DNA of 64,000 bases from NCBI RefSeq assembly GCF_001612805.1, contig NZ_BDBD01000011.1, forward strand, positions 682,001 to 746,000, given 5' to 3'. This document shows positions 45,676 through 56,175 of the stretch, in pieces. This DNA is from Nocardia coubleae NBRC 108252 (lineage in GTDB: Bacteria; Actinomycetota; Actinomycetes; Mycobacteriales; Mycobacteriaceae). Numbering within the stretch: the stretch's first letter is position 1; the number at the start of each line of letters is the position of its first letter. The position numbers and the translations under genes were made by a program. The notes under the pieces are model-generated. The model was not told the origin of the DNA, did no database searches, and was given only the letters and a program-made list of their open reading frames with translations.

Positions 45676-47091
45676 TCAGTGGGTGTGCGCTGCTCCCTTG
45701 CGGCCGAAGGTGTAGTAGCCCAGGCACACCAGCGCGGCCCACACGGCACCGACGACCAGCGCGGTGCGCCCTCCGTCGGTCCACAGCAGCAGGATCACGA
45801 CCAGGCCGAGGAAACCCAGAGCCGCCCAGGTGGTCACGGGCGCGCAGGGCAGGCGGTAGTCGCTGCCGGGCAGCTCACCCGCGCGCACCTTGGCGCGATA
45901 CTTCAAGTGGCACACCAGGATCACGCTCCACACCACGATGATGCCGACCGTGCTCACCGAGGTGATGTAGGCGAAGGCCTTGTCCGGCGAGATCACGTTC
46001 ACCACCACGCCGATCACCATCGCCGCCGCCGAGGCGCAGATACCGGCGAACGGCACCGACTGCTTGCTCAGTTTCGCGAACCCGCCGGGCGCCTCGTCGC
46101 GCAACGCGAGGCTGCGCAGCATTCGGCCGGTCGAGTAGATGCCGGAGTTGCACGACGACAGTGCCGCGGTGAGCAGCACGAAGTTGATGATGCCCGCGGC
46201 GGCGGGGATGCCGATCTGCTCGAACACCTCCACGAACGGGCTGCGCCCGGCATGGAAGCTGCGCCAGCTCGCCACCGACATGATGACCACGAGCGCGCCG
46301 ATATAGAACAGGCCGATGCGGAAGGGCAGGGTGTTGATCGCCTTGCGCAGAGTGGTCTTCGGATCGCGGGCCTCCCCCGCCGTCACGCCGACCAATTCGA
46401 CACCCACATAAGCGAACACGACGATCTGCAACACCAGCAGGGTCTGTCCGAAGCCGTGGGGGAACACCCCGCCGTCGGCCCACAGGTTCGTCACCGTCGG
46501 ATCGGCGGCGTGCCCGAACCCGAACACCAGCACACCGATGCCGATCAGGATCATCGCCAGGATGGCGGTCACCTTGATCGCGGAGAACCAGAACTCGCCC
46601 TCACCGAAGATCCGCACCGAGATCAGGTTGGCGGTGAACAGCACCGCAAGCACCACCAGCGCGGTCACCCACTGCGGAATGTCGAACCAGTACTGCACGT
46701 AGTGCCCGGCGACGGTGATCTCGGCCATGCAGGTCGACACCCACACCGCCCAGTAGGACCACCCCGTGGCGAATCCGGAGAACCGGCCGAGGAACTCGTG
46801 CGCGTACTCGGCGAAGCTGCCCGAGACCGGACGGTAGGTGAGCAGCTCACCGAGCGCGCGCATGATGACGAAGATCGCCAGCCCGGCGGCGAGGTAGGCC
46901 AGGATCAGCGAGGGGCCCGCCTGTTCGATCGCCGCGCCGGAGCCGTAGAAGAGGCCGGTGCCGATGGCGCCGCCGATGGCGATCATCTGGATCGTGCGCG
47001 GATTGAGTCCGCGCGCGTAACCCTCTTCCGACGCTGCGGTGAGGGTCTCGGTCGGCGCGGCGGTGGGTAGGCCGGGACCGTCAGCGGACAT
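45676..47091 (-). CDS. amino-acid permease (AAT/GABA-permease type)
   Basis: The 471-residue protein has 12 hydrophobic segments and the APC-superfamily signature GLNPRTIQMIAIGGAIGTGLFYGSG, with FAYVGVELVGVTAGEARDPKTTLRKAIN mid-protein, closely fitting AnsP/CycA/GabP-type permeases. It imports an amino acid with protons. ATG 47091 follows AAGGATC. It is transcribed away from the LLM gene with a normal intergenic gap. Asparagine, serine/glycine or GABA are all possible substrates. Confidence 0.88.
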   Translation of the reverse strand: MSADGPGLPTAAPTETLTAASEEGYARGLNPRTIQMIAIGGAIGTGLFYGSGAAIEQAGPSLILAYLAAGLAIFVIMRALGELLTYRPVSGSFAEYAHEFLGRFSGFATGWSYWAVWVSTCMAEITVAGHYVQYWFDIPQWVTALVVLAVLFTANLISVRIFGEGEFWFSAIKVTAILAMILIGIGVLVFGFGHAADPTVTNLWADGGVFPHGFGQTLLVLQIVVFAYVGVELVGVTAGEARDPKTTLRKAINTLPFRIGLFYIGALVVIMSVASWRSFHAGRSPFVEVFEQIGIPAAAGIINFVLLTAALSSCNSGIYSTGRMLRSLALRDEAPGGFAKLSKQSVPFAGICASAAAMVIGVVVNVISPDKAFAYITSVSTVGIIVVWSVILVCHLKYRAKVRAGELPGSDYRLPCAPVTTWAALGFLGLVVILLLWTDGGRTALVVGAVWAALVCLGYYTFGRKGAAHTH

Positions 47092-47233
47092 GGCGGGATC
47101 CTTCCTTCGTGTCGAACAGTCCTGCACGCTACCGCGCGGCAACCGTGCCGCCGATCACCCCTGTCGCTCGCCGGAAATACCGGAGCCCCCGCGCCGGTTG
47201 GCCTACTGAGGGGATTTCACGCGAAGGAGACTC

Positions 47234-48226
<993 letters not shown>

Positions 48227-48232
48227 CCCACC

Positions 48233-49051
48233 TCAGCGGAGCCGGAACCCCATGGCCGCCAAGGACTCCCGGAGTCGGTGGCGACCGTTGAGCGAGGCCT
48301 CGGAGCCGAGCCGGGCCAATACCCGCTCGGTCCAGGAGAACGGGAGGTCCTGGTCGCCGTAGACCGCGCCGATCCGCTGCTCGTAGTCGGCGACCGGCCC
48401 GCGCTGACGCGGTAGGTCGTAGGTCTCCTGGTGCAGCACGGCCGCCTGCGGCAGTTGCGGCTTCACCTGTGTGCCCTCCGTCGGGTCGGGGTGGCCGACC
48501 ACCAGCCCGAAGATGGGGAACACGTGGGCGGGCAGGTTCAGTTCCGCCGCGACCCGCTCGGGGTCGTTGCGCAACGCACCGATGTAGACGGTGCCGAGTC
48601 CGAGCGATTCGGCGGCGATCACGGCATTCTGGGCGGCGAGCGCGGCATCGACCACGCCGACGTAGCTGGATTCCAGATAGTCGGCGCCGTCGAGGGGCGC
48701 GCGATGATCGTCGGCGAGCTGACGCAACCGCGCGAAGTCGGCGGTCCAGACCAGCAGTACCGGCGCCTGCTCGATGTGCGCCTGACCGCCCGCCACCGCC
48801 GCCAGCCGGGCCCGTCGCGCCGGATCACGGACCTCGATCACACTCCAGGCCTGCAGGTTCGACGAGGTCGGGGCGGACTGAGCCGCCGAAACCAGGAGCC
48901 GGATCGTTTCCGGTTCGACCGGATCGGGCAGGTAGCGCCGGACCGATTTGTGTTCGTGCAACACCTGCAGCACAGAGTTCCACTGCGCGGGAACGGCAGC
49001 GTCCGGGTCCGCGTAGCGCTGTCGGACAGGGTGGGGAGCGGTCTGCGTCAT
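48233..49051 (-). CDS. nitroreductase-family FMN protein (NfsA/FRP-like)
   Basis: The 272-residue protein has the NfsA-type N-terminus SVRRYLPDPVEPETIRLLVSAAQSAPTSSNLQAWSV, the central GLGTVYIGALRNDP, and PIFGLVVGHPD, the FMN-binding pattern of oxygen-insensitive NADPH nitroreductases. It reduces nitroaromatics, quinones or flavins. ATG 49051 is chosen over a start six codons upstream. It is divergent from the PNPOx-like gene. A supply of reduced flavin for other enzymes is possible but not shown. Confidence 0.88.
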   Translation of the reverse strand: MTQTAPHPVRQRYADPDAAVPAQWNSVLQVLHEHKSVRRYLPDPVEPETIRLLVSAAQSAPTSSNLQAWSVIEVRDPARRARLAAVAGGQAHIEQAPVLLVWTADFARLRQLADDHRAPLDGADYLESSYVGVVDAALAAQNAVIAAESLGLGTVYIGALRNDPERVAAELNLPAHVFPIFGLVVGHPDPTEGTQVKPQLPQAAVLHQETYDLPRQRGPVADYEQRIGAVYGDQDLPFSWTERVLARLGSEASLNGRHRLRESLAAMGFRLR

Positions 49052-49173
49052 GGCCCCATCGTCGGTCACCGCGGTGGGCGCCGTCTGCGATAACTCTCAC
49101 CGTGAGTCCAACGTCGTGGTCGATACACTCGACCACGGGGAGCTCGCCGCCCGGCGGGACCGGAAAGTGCGTC

Positions 49174-49770
49174 ATGGCCAAGGTGTTCGACCGGATCGAC
49201 GACAAGTTACGGGCGTTCATCGCCGACCAGCCGATGTACTTCGTAGGGACCGCGCCCTCCGCCGGCGGTCATATCAATGTGTCCCCCAAGGGATATCGCG
49301 ACACCTTCGCCGTCCTCGACGACCACACCGTCGCCTACCTCGATCTGTTCGGCAGCGGCTCGGAGACGATCGCGCACCTGCGCGACAACGGCCGCATCAC
49401 CGTGATGTTCTGCTCGTTCTCCCGCGTCGCCCGCATCCTGCGCCTGCTCGGCACCGGGCGGGTCGTGCGGCCCGACTCCCCCGAATTCGACACGCTGCGT
49501 GCGCGATTCGGCACCGAGCATCCCGGTATCCGCGCGGTGATCGTGGTCTCGGTCGACCGCATCGCCGATTCGTGCGGCTGGTCGGTGCCGAGGATGGACC
49601 TGGTCGAGGAGCGCTCCATTCTGGACGAGGCCCACACCCGGCGAACCGACGAAGATTTCGCGCGGCGCATCGCGGGCGACAACTCCGCCAGCATCGACGG
49701 CCTGCCCGCGCTGGAACCGGACCATCCCTTGCCCTCCACCGTCCGGGCTACCCGCGAGAGCGCGAGATGA
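49174..49770 (+). CDS. pyridoxamine 5'-phosphate oxidase-like FMN protein
   Basis: The 198-residue protein has the PNPOx split-barrel pattern MYFVGTAPSAGGHINVSPKGYRDTFAVLDDHTVAYLDLFGSG, then NGRITVMFCSF. This branch is generally FMN- or F420-dependent and not a true PNP oxidase. ATG 49174 is the first start of the conserved region. It is divergent from the nitroreductase and overlaps the convergent GATase gene by 23 bases at its 3' end. The substrate is unknown. Confidence 0.86.
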   Translation: MAKVFDRIDDKLRAFIADQPMYFVGTAPSAGGHINVSPKGYRDTFAVLDDHTVAYLDLFGSGSETIAHLRDNGRITVMFCSFSRVARILRLLGTGRVVRPDSPEFDTLRARFGTEHPGIRAVIVVSVDRIADSCGWSVPRMDLVEERSILDEAHTRRTDEDFARRIAGDNSASIDGLPALEPDHPLPSTVRATRESAR

Positions 49771-50479
49771 AGCGCCGCAACAGTTCCCGCGGCACCGGCA
49801 CCGATTCACGCCGACCCAGTTCGGCCAGCATGTCCGCCTCGCTCGGGTCGAAATAGCCCGCGTGCCGGTAGGCCTCGATCCGCACGGCCAGCCCGGTGCC
49901 GTCGAGTTCGGGATGGAACTGGGTGGCGTACACATTGCGCCCCACCCGGATCATCTGCACGGGGCAACCCTCGGAACCGGCGAGCAGCACCGCGCCCGGC
50001 GGCACGCCCTGGCAGGCCTCTTTGTGACCGACGAAGGCGCGGAACGAACGCGGGATGCCGGTGAGCAAGGGGTCCTCGGCGCCGTCGGCCAACACGACCG
50101 TACTCGCGCCGACAGCTTCGCCGTAGCGGTCGGGGCCGACCTCACCGCCGAGCACGTCGGCCAGGATGCCCAGGCCGTAGCAGGCACCGAAGTACGGGAA
50201 ATCCCGGTCGACGATCTCGGCGAGCAGCGCACGCAGCGGCGGTTCGAACCGCCGCTGGTAGTCGTACTTGTCCTGTTCCGGTGCGCTCACGTTACTCGGC
50301 CCGCCGCCGACGATCACGGCGCAGAAGTCGTCCAGGTCGACCTCGGGCATCCCGCGATCCATCTCGATGCGCACCACCTCGTCGTCGGTGAGCTCGGCGG
50401 CGCGCAGCAGTGCGGCGTACTCGTCGTCGGACGCGGCACGTTCGGGACGAAGCTGAAGCAACAGGCAGGGCTTGGTCAT
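49748..50479 (-). CDS. class I glutamine amidotransferase-like protein
   Basis: The 243-residue protein has the triad Cys-His-Glu of class I GATases: FGACYGLGILAD (nucleophile Cys) and YATQFHPELD (His, Glu). It is a stand-alone domain like those annotated as GMP synthase-like GATase, often acting on gamma-glutamyl compounds. ATG 50479 follows a normal spacing. Its 3' end overlaps the PNPOx-like gene on the opposite strand. No partner synthase is nearby, so the acceptor is unknown. Confidence 0.88.
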   Translation of the reverse strand: MTKPCLLLQLRPERAASDDEYAALLRAAELTDDEVVRIEMDRGMPEVDLDDFCAVIVGGGPSNVSAPEQDKYDYQRRFEPPLRALLAEIVDRDFPYFGACYGLGILADVLGGEVGPDRYGEAVGASTVVLADGAEDPLLTGIPRSFRAFVGHKEACQGVPPGAVLLAGSEGCPVQMIRVGRNVYATQFHPELDGTGLAVRIEAYRHAGYFDPSEADMLAELGRRESVPVPRELLRRFISRSRG

Positions 50480-50535
50480 CGTCGAGCCATCCCTCCGCAG
50501 TCTCATCGGGTCGGCTATCGACGATACTGTGCACG

Positions 50536-51522
50536 TCACGGCACCGCGCTCACCCCGACGGCCGATTCGGAAAGACTGCCCAGATACAGGGTGCCCTGGT
50601 GCTCGATCACCGAGGTGACCATCGCGAAGTCGTCGCCCGCCCGTTGCAGGTCGTGCACGACCGTGCCGTCCAGGTCGAGCGCGATCACCCACGCGGAACG
50701 GGCGGGCGCCGGTCGGAGCCACTCGGGCAGCGCCCAGGTGAGGCGCCGGAAGATGCCCGGCAGTGCCAGCATCCGGTCGAGCAGCGGGTTGCGTGGTGCC
50801 ACCATCCCGATCCAGATCAGGCCGTCGCTGCCGAGGAGCATGTTGTCCGGCGAGCCGGGCAGGTTCTCGACGAGACGGTCGACGGTGCCCGCGCGGGGAC
50901 CCGAGAGCCAGTACCTCGTGATCCGGTAGGCGCCGGTCTCGGCGACCAGCACACAGGACCGGTCCGGCGCCAGCACCACCCCGTTGGCGAACTGCAGCCC
51001 GTCGATCAGCACCTCCACCCGCCCCGCCGGGTCGCGGCGGACCAGTCTGCCGCTGCCGGAATGCTCGAGGATGTCACCCATCCACTGCTCGAACGGCCAG
51101 CGCCGCGACGAGATCGAGAAGTAGTCGGTGCCGTCGTCGTCGCGCACCACATTGCTCGGGAAGATGATCGGCTCACCGTCCACTTCGGTGATCACCGGCT
51201 CCAGTTCGGCACCGGCCCCGCCCAGCCGGAGCACGCCGTGGCCCGCGACGCAGACGAGTAGCGAACCGTCGGCGTCCGCGTGCATTCCCAGCGGCCTGCC
51301 CGGCGCGTGCGCGACCTTCTCCACGGTGCCGTCGGCCGGGTCGACGCGCCAGATGGCACCGTCCTCGGTGCCGGTGATGAGGTGTCCGTCGGTGGTCAGC
51401 ACGACATCTTCCGGTCCCTTTCCGGGCAGCGGTATCAACCGAACCTCGGGCAGCGCGGGTGTGCTCTGGGTCTGTGCGGCCCGGGCGGTCGCGCGGGGCG
51501 GGTTCCATCGGTGCGGTCGCAT
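50536..51522 (-). CDS. SMP-30/strictosidine synthase-like beta-propeller protein
   Basis: The 328-residue protein has the repeating propeller pattern (EDVVLTTDGHLITGTEDGAIWRVD, FANGVVLAPDRSCVLVAETGAYRITRYWL, GSPDNMLLGSDGLIWIGMV) of SMP-30/gluconolactonase and strictosidine-synthase-like proteins. AAAGGG sits seven bases before ATG 51522, which is preferred over ATG 51528. There is no signal peptide. Such proteins are often lactonases; the call does not fix the substrate. It is divergent from the M50-like protease gene. Confidence 0.82.
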   Translation of the reverse strand: MRPHRWNPPRATARAAQTQSTPALPEVRLIPLPGKGPEDVVLTTDGHLITGTEDGAIWRVDPADGTVEKVAHAPGRPLGMHADADGSLLVCVAGHGVLRLGGAGAELEPVITEVDGEPIIFPSNVVRDDDGTDYFSISSRRWPFEQWMGDILEHSGSGRLVRRDPAGRVEVLIDGLQFANGVVLAPDRSCVLVAETGAYRITRYWLSGPRAGTVDRLVENLPGSPDNMLLGSDGLIWIGMVAPRNPLLDRMLALPGIFRRLTWALPEWLRPAPARSAWVIALDLDGTVVHDLQRAGDDFAMVTSVIEHQGTLYLGSLSESAVGVSAVP

Positions 51523-51647
51523 CTGCATACCCTTTGCTACCACGCCCGGACGCGATTGTTGCCCGGAAAGCGTTGCGGGAACACGGTATCGGCGCATCAT
51601 GCGCTGACCGGGCCGTGGGCGTGGCGAATCGCGGCTACAGTGCGGCG

Positions 51648-52394
51648 GTGGACACCGGATCGGTCAGCTCTTCGTTCGAACGTTTACTCGCACCGCAACC
51701 CGCGCCGCCGTGGTGGCTGGTGCTCGTCACCGCGGCGCTGGCGCTGATCCTGGTCGGGTATCGGCCGCTGTGGCGGATCACCCGGGCCGCCGTCACCGTG
51801 GCGCACGAGGGTGGGCACGCGCTGTTCGCGCTGCTCACCGGGCGCAGACTGCACGCCATCACGCTGCACACCGACACCTCGGGTCTCACGGTGTCCAGTG
51901 GCAAACCCACCGGCCCCGGCATGATCCTCACCGCGATGGCCGGCTATCCGGCGCCCGCGCTGCTCGGCGTGGGCTACGCGGCGCTGCTGGGTTCCGGCCG
52001 GGTGTCGGTGATGTTGTGGGCCACCCTGGCCATGCTGGTGGCGGTGCTGGTGAAGGTGCGCAATGTGTACGGTCTGCTGACCGTGCTCGTGCTCGGCGCG
52101 CTGGTGTTCGGGGTGTCCTGGTACGGCAGCGACCTGCTCCAGGCCGGGTTCGCGTATCTGGCCGCGTGGTTCCTGCTGGCCGCCGCTGTCCGTCCCGTGC
52201 TCGAGCTGCAGCGCGGCAGGCGCAGACAACCCGGACGCACCGACTCCGATGCCGATCAGCTGGCCCGTCTCACCCACCTGCCCGCGCTGCTGTGGGTGCT
52301 GTTCTTCGCGCTGGTCTGCCTGGCGGCGGCCGTGATCGGCGGATGGTTGATGCTCGCGCCCGTCGAGCAACTGCATCCGCTGTTTCAGCGGTGA
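51648..52394 (+). CDS. M50-family site-2-like membrane metalloprotease
   Basis: The 248-residue protein has about six hydrophobic segments and the zinc motif HEGGHALFALLTGR (HExxH) in the first membrane region, as in the M50B/peptidase family of intramembrane proteases. The second zinc ligand region is less clear. GTG 51648 is the likely start. It is often a hypothetical zinc membrane protein in mycobacteria. The last ten bases overlap the convergent gluconokinase gene. Function unknown. Confidence 0.78.
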   Translation: MDTGSVSSSFERLLAPQPAPPWWLVLVTAALALILVGYRPLWRITRAAVTVAHEGGHALFALLTGRRLHAITLHTDTSGLTVSSGKPTGPGMILTAMAGYPAPALLGVGYAALLGSGRVSVMLWATLAMLVAVLVKVRNVYGLLTVLVLGALVFGVSWYGSDLLQAGFAYLAAWFLLAAAVRPVLELQRGRRRQPGRTDSDADQLARLTHLPALLWVLFFALVCLAAAVIGGWLMLAPVEQLHPLFQR

Positions 52395-52891
52395 TCGGCT
52401 CTCCACTTCTCGACCGCCTCGGTGACGAGCACCCCTGGCGGCTGTAGCGCGTTGAGGGCGACACCGGCTTCGTCCTGCTCGAGTGGTTCGAGCGTGGCCA
52501 GTTGCGAGTCGAGCAGGATGGTCGGCATGAAATGGCCGAGGCGACCGGTCATCCGGCGCATCAGCTCCACCCGGGTGGCGGCCAGATGCACGAAGTAGGT
52601 GTCGGGCGCTTTGGCCCGCAGCCGGTCGCGGTACACCCGGCGCAGCGCCGAACAGCTGGCCACCCCGCCCGTCTCGCTGTGCTCGTGCAGCCAGGTGGCG
52701 ACCGTGTCGAGCCACGGCCACCGGTCCTCGTCGGTGAGCGGGATCCCGGCCGCCATCTTCTCGATATTGGCCAGCGGGTGGAAGTCGTCGCCCTCGGCGT
52801 GGGGCACGTCCAGGCGGTCGGCGAGCAGGGCCCCGACGGTCGTCTTGCCGCACCCGGAGACGCCCATGACGACAATGACAGGTTCTCCCAC
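52385..52891 (-). CDS. gntK: gluconokinase
   Basis: The 168-residue protein has Walker A MGVSGCGKTTVG at the start, then AEGDDFHPLANIEKMAAGIPLTDEDRWPWL, the diagnostic gluconokinase segment, and CSALRRVYRDRLR. It phosphorylates gluconate to 6-phosphogluconate with ATP. GTG 52891 follows GGAGG. It is a single gene with no gluconate permease close by; a propeller gene of the lactonase family is about 0.9 kb away, which would fit sugar-acid metabolism but is weak evidence. Confidence 0.93.
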   Translation of the reverse strand: MGEPVIVVMGVSGCGKTTVGALLADRLDVPHAEGDDFHPLANIEKMAAGIPLTDEDRWPWLDTVATWLHEHSETGGVASCSALRRVYRDRLRAKAPDTYFVHLAATRVELMRRMTGRLGHFMPTILLDSQLATLEPLEQDEAGVALNALQPPGVLVTEAVEKWRADHR

Positions 52892-52965
52892 CGCATCCTC
52901 CTCCGCCGAGCCGTTGCCCCCTACAGCCTCACACACCCGCGCGCGTCTCGGGCACGATGGTGATC

Positions 52966-53883
52966 ATGGACCTCCGCATCTTCACCGAACCGCAGCAGGG
53001 CGCCGACTACGACACGCTGCTCGCCGTGGCGCGCGCCGCCGAGGATCTCGACTTCGACGCCTTCTTCCGCTCCGACCACTATCTGGCCATGGGCGATGCC
53101 GACGGCCTGCCCGGCCCCACCGACGCCTGGATCACCCTGGCGGGTCTGGCCCGCGACACCTCCCGCATCCGCCTGGGCACCCTGGTCACCGCCGCCACGT
53201 TCCGGCTGCCCGGGCCGCTGGCCATCCAGGTGGCCCAGGTCGACCAGATGTCGGGTGGCCGGGTGGAGCTCGGGCTCGGCAGCGGCTGGTTCGCCGCCGA
53301 GCACGCCGCCTACGGAATCCCATTCCCCGACAACAGGTTCGGCCTGCTCGAAGAACAGCTCGCGATCGTCACGGGCCTGTGGTCGACCAAGGTCGGCGAT
53401 ACTTTCTCCTTCGACGGCGAGCACTACCAGCTCACCGACTCCCCCGCCCTGCCGAAACCGGTGCAGGATCCGGTGCCGGTGGTGATCGGCGGCAACGGCA
53501 AGGTCCGCACCCCCCGCCTGGCCGCCCGCTACGCCACCGAATTCAATATGCCCTTCGCCTCGGTGGACGACAGCTCGGCACAGTTCGACCGGGTCCGCGA
53601 CGCCGTGCGCGCGGCCGGTCGCACCGACGAACTGGTGTATTCCAACGCGCTCGTGGCCTGCGTCGGGCGCACCGACGCCGAGGTGGCGCGCCGGGCCGCG
53701 GCGATCGGACGTGAGGTCGACGAGCTGAAGACCAACGGGCTGGCCGGCTCGCCCGCCGAGGTGGTGGACAAGATCGCCCGCTACCGCGAGATCGGTGCGA
53801 GCCGGATCTACCTGCAGATCCTCGACCTGGCCGATCTCGACCACCTCGAACTCATTGCCGCCGAGGTGAAATCCCAGCTCTGA
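52966..53883 (+). CDS. F420-dependent LLM-class oxidoreductase
   Basis: The 305-residue protein has the F420-type LLM features DLRIFTEPQQGADYDTLLAVARAAEDLDFDAFFRSDHY, GPTDAWITLAGLARDTSRIRLGTLV and QVAQVDQMSGGRVELGLGSGW. It resembles mycobacterial Rv-type F420 reductases with unknown substrate. ATG 52966 gives the conserved N-terminus; ATG 52957 is possible. It is transcribed away from gluconokinase and convergent with the CocE-type hydrolase, six bases apart. Confidence 0.88.
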   Translation: MDLRIFTEPQQGADYDTLLAVARAAEDLDFDAFFRSDHYLAMGDADGLPGPTDAWITLAGLARDTSRIRLGTLVTAATFRLPGPLAIQVAQVDQMSGGRVELGLGSGWFAAEHAAYGIPFPDNRFGLLEEQLAIVTGLWSTKVGDTFSFDGEHYQLTDSPALPKPVQDPVPVVIGGNGKVRTPRLAARYATEFNMPFASVDDSSAQFDRVRDAVRAAGRTDELVYSNALVACVGRTDAEVARRAAAIGREVDELKTNGLAGSPAEVVDKIARYREIGASRIYLQILDLADLDHLELIAAEVKSQL

Positions 53884-53889
53884 GCCGAC

Positions 53890-55932
53890 TCACGGGATCG
53901 GCTTGTCGGTGGGCAGGTTGACGAAGCTCGGTGCCGCCGGGTCGAGGCGCACCTGCTGCGGTTCCAGCCCGGAGGCGTCGAGCATCGGGCGGAACGGCAG
54001 CGCCTTGGGCGCGTTGCCCGCGTACACGTCGATCCGCACGCGGTGCCCCGGTGCGAGCACGGCCTGGGTCGGGATGACAGCGATGTCGATCTCGGTCGGG
54101 GCACCGGGGACCACGGGCAGCAGCCGGTCGAGGGTGAGCGGGTTGAACGGTGCGGTGAGATCACCGTTCACCGACCGCGCGCTGCGCCGTTCGTCGATGG
54201 CCCGCATGGAGGAGGTGAGCTGACCGGTAGTGAGCACGGTAGAGGTGCCGTCGGGAGCGACATCGTTGACGGTGACGTTCCAGAATCCGTCGCTGCCGGT
54301 GTGCACCGTGTTGAGCCGCACATTGATCGGGCCCGAGATCACCGTCTCCTCGGCGACCGGTGCGCTGGTGAAGGTGAGCGCGTTGCGTTCGGCGATGCGC
54401 GAGTCCTTGGCGCACGCGTCGAGCGCGGCGGTCATCCCGGCCGAACCCTGCGCCGCGTCCCGCGAGCAGATGGTACTCAAACCCGGTGCCACCGTGAGGT
54501 TTTCGACCGCGCCCGGGCCCGTGGGACGCAGCGAACCGTCGTGCAGGCTGTCCTCGGTGGACCCGCTCGGATCGGCCGACAGATATACCCGCCGATGCGT
54601 GACACCCGGCTGCGGCCACTCGCGCAGCGTGACCCACCCGCCGCCCTGCTGTTTCACCGTCACCGGGCCGAACGCCTCGACACCGCTGTCGATGTCCTTG
54701 AGCCACTTGTCGAACCAGGCGCGCTGCAACACGTCCAGCCGCGGCGGCGCCCCCGGAACACCGGTTCCCGCACCGGGATTGGCGTGATAGGTGTCGCCGA
54801 CTACCAGCTGCTTGCGGCCCGGGGGCAGCGGGAGCTGTTCGTAGAGTTTGGTCGCGCTGTTGGCGAAGATGTCGTGCCAGCCGCCGTAGACGAACGTCGG
54901 CACGTTCACCTTCTCCGGATGACCCATGATCGCCTCGCGAAACGCCGAGGTCTCGTCGAGCGCGCCGTCGAGGGCGGGCGGCATGTCCTCGAGCGACGGG
55001 GTGAGCAGGGCCTGGGCGAGCAGGTCGAAATTGGTCGTCGGGTCGGCGATGCGATCGTTGAACCAGGTCCAGTCGAAGGTGCCCTGGATCATCGACGCCA
55101 CGTCGGGCACGAGTTTGAGCTGGTTGACCGAATTGAGCCACAGCGGAAGGAATGTCGTGCCGACGCCACCGCCGGGGGCGACCACGTCGCGCATCAGATC
55201 GCTGCCGGGTTCCACGGGGAAGATGGCCTGCAGCGCGGCGGGCGCGTCTTCGGCGGCCCGCAGCTGGTTGATGCCCGAGTACGAGCCGCCGCTCATGCCG
55301 ATGCGGCCGTTGGACCACGGCTGGGCGGCCGCCCACTCGATCACCTCACGGGTGTCGAGCTGTTCGCGGGCTCCGAGGGTGTCCCATTTGCCCTGCGACT
55401 GACCGGTTCCGCGCACGTCGGCGACCACGACGGTGTAGCCGCTGCCGATGAGTTTGCGGTCGACGCCGAGCATGGTCTGGATCATGCCGCCGTCCAGTGC
55501 CTGCATCAGATCGCCGAAACCGCTGATGGGTGTGCTCGACAGATTCAGGCGGCGCACTATGTCGACCGCGGTCGACTGCAGGCCGGGAGTGGCGGCGGCC
55601 TGCTCGATCAGGCCGGTCATGAGTTTGGAGTAGGGCGTGAGGCTCACGATCGTGGGCAGCGGCTTCTGCTCGATCACCCCTGCCGCGTCGGCGGGGCGGT
55701 ACACATCGGCCTTGAGGACCACCCCGTCGCTCATGGTGATGTGCACGCCGCGCTCCACGCGCACTTCCGGATAGGTGCCCGGCGCGTCGTGCTGGGCTGT
55801 CCAGCGCACGCCGGGCACATCGCCGCCCGGCCTGCCCGACACCTGGCCTGCCCCGCAGGCGAGCACCGCTGTGATCGCGAGAATCGCCGTCAGCACACGG
55901 ACGAGCCCACGTTCGGAACCTCTCAACGTCAT
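53890..55932 (-). CDS. CocE/NonD-family serine hydrolase, lipoprotein
   Basis: The 680-residue protein belongs to the X-Pro dipeptidyl-peptidase/cocaine esterase family. The nucleophile Ser is in GMSGGSYSG (about residue 240), the middle has FVYGGWHDIF, and the C-terminal third is the jelly-roll domain seen in this family. A signal peptide ends with VLACGAG, so it is probably lipid-anchored and works outside the cytoplasmic membrane. ATG 55932 has GGGAG before it; ATG 55959 does not. Substrates are acyl esters or peptides, not defined here. Confidence 0.85.
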   Translation of the reverse strand: MTLRGSERGLVRVLTAILAITAVLACGAGQVSGRPGGDVPGVRWTAQHDAPGTYPEVRVERGVHITMSDGVVLKADVYRPADAAGVIEQKPLPTIVSLTPYSKLMTGLIEQAAATPGLQSTAVDIVRRLNLSSTPISGFGDLMQALDGGMIQTMLGVDRKLIGSGYTVVVADVRGTGQSQGKWDTLGAREQLDTREVIEWAAAQPWSNGRIGMSGGSYSGINQLRAAEDAPAALQAIFPVEPGSDLMRDVVAPGGGVGTTFLPLWLNSVNQLKLVPDVASMIQGTFDWTWFNDRIADPTTNFDLLAQALLTPSLEDMPPALDGALDETSAFREAIMGHPEKVNVPTFVYGGWHDIFANSATKLYEQLPLPPGRKQLVVGDTYHANPGAGTGVPGAPPRLDVLQRAWFDKWLKDIDSGVEAFGPVTVKQQGGGWVTLREWPQPGVTHRRVYLSADPSGSTEDSLHDGSLRPTGPGAVENLTVAPGLSTICSRDAAQGSAGMTAALDACAKDSRIAERNALTFTSAPVAEETVISGPINVRLNTVHTGSDGFWNVTVNDVAPDGTSTVLTTGQLTSSMRAIDERRSARSVNGDLTAPFNPLTLDRLLPVVPGAPTEIDIAVIPTQAVLAPGHRVRIDVYAGNAPKALPFRPMLDASGLEPQQVRLDPAAPSFVNLPTDKPIP

Positions 55933-56175
55933 CGAGTCGCTCCCGACCGGTTCGTTCATCGTTGACCTAGCCACCGCAGATCGGCGCCGAAACTGTAACA
56001 GTGGTAACGACTCGCGGCGGGCAGCGCCGGACCGCTCGGAGGGTCGCAGTGAACACGTATCGTTCCAGTTCAGGGCGTTATCCTCGGCGACGGACGTGTC
56101 GGTGGGCAGTGGTTGACTTGGCGCGTGCCGACCGACCCGGCCGGTGTCATTCATCGACGAGGAGGACGTTCGACA

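Noticed and set aside
42959..45715. Very long rightward frame across the MFS gene and the hypothetical gene
   Set aside because: It is a GC-bias shadow: it is Arg/Pro/Ser-rich, covers two real genes in other frames and has no domain pattern.
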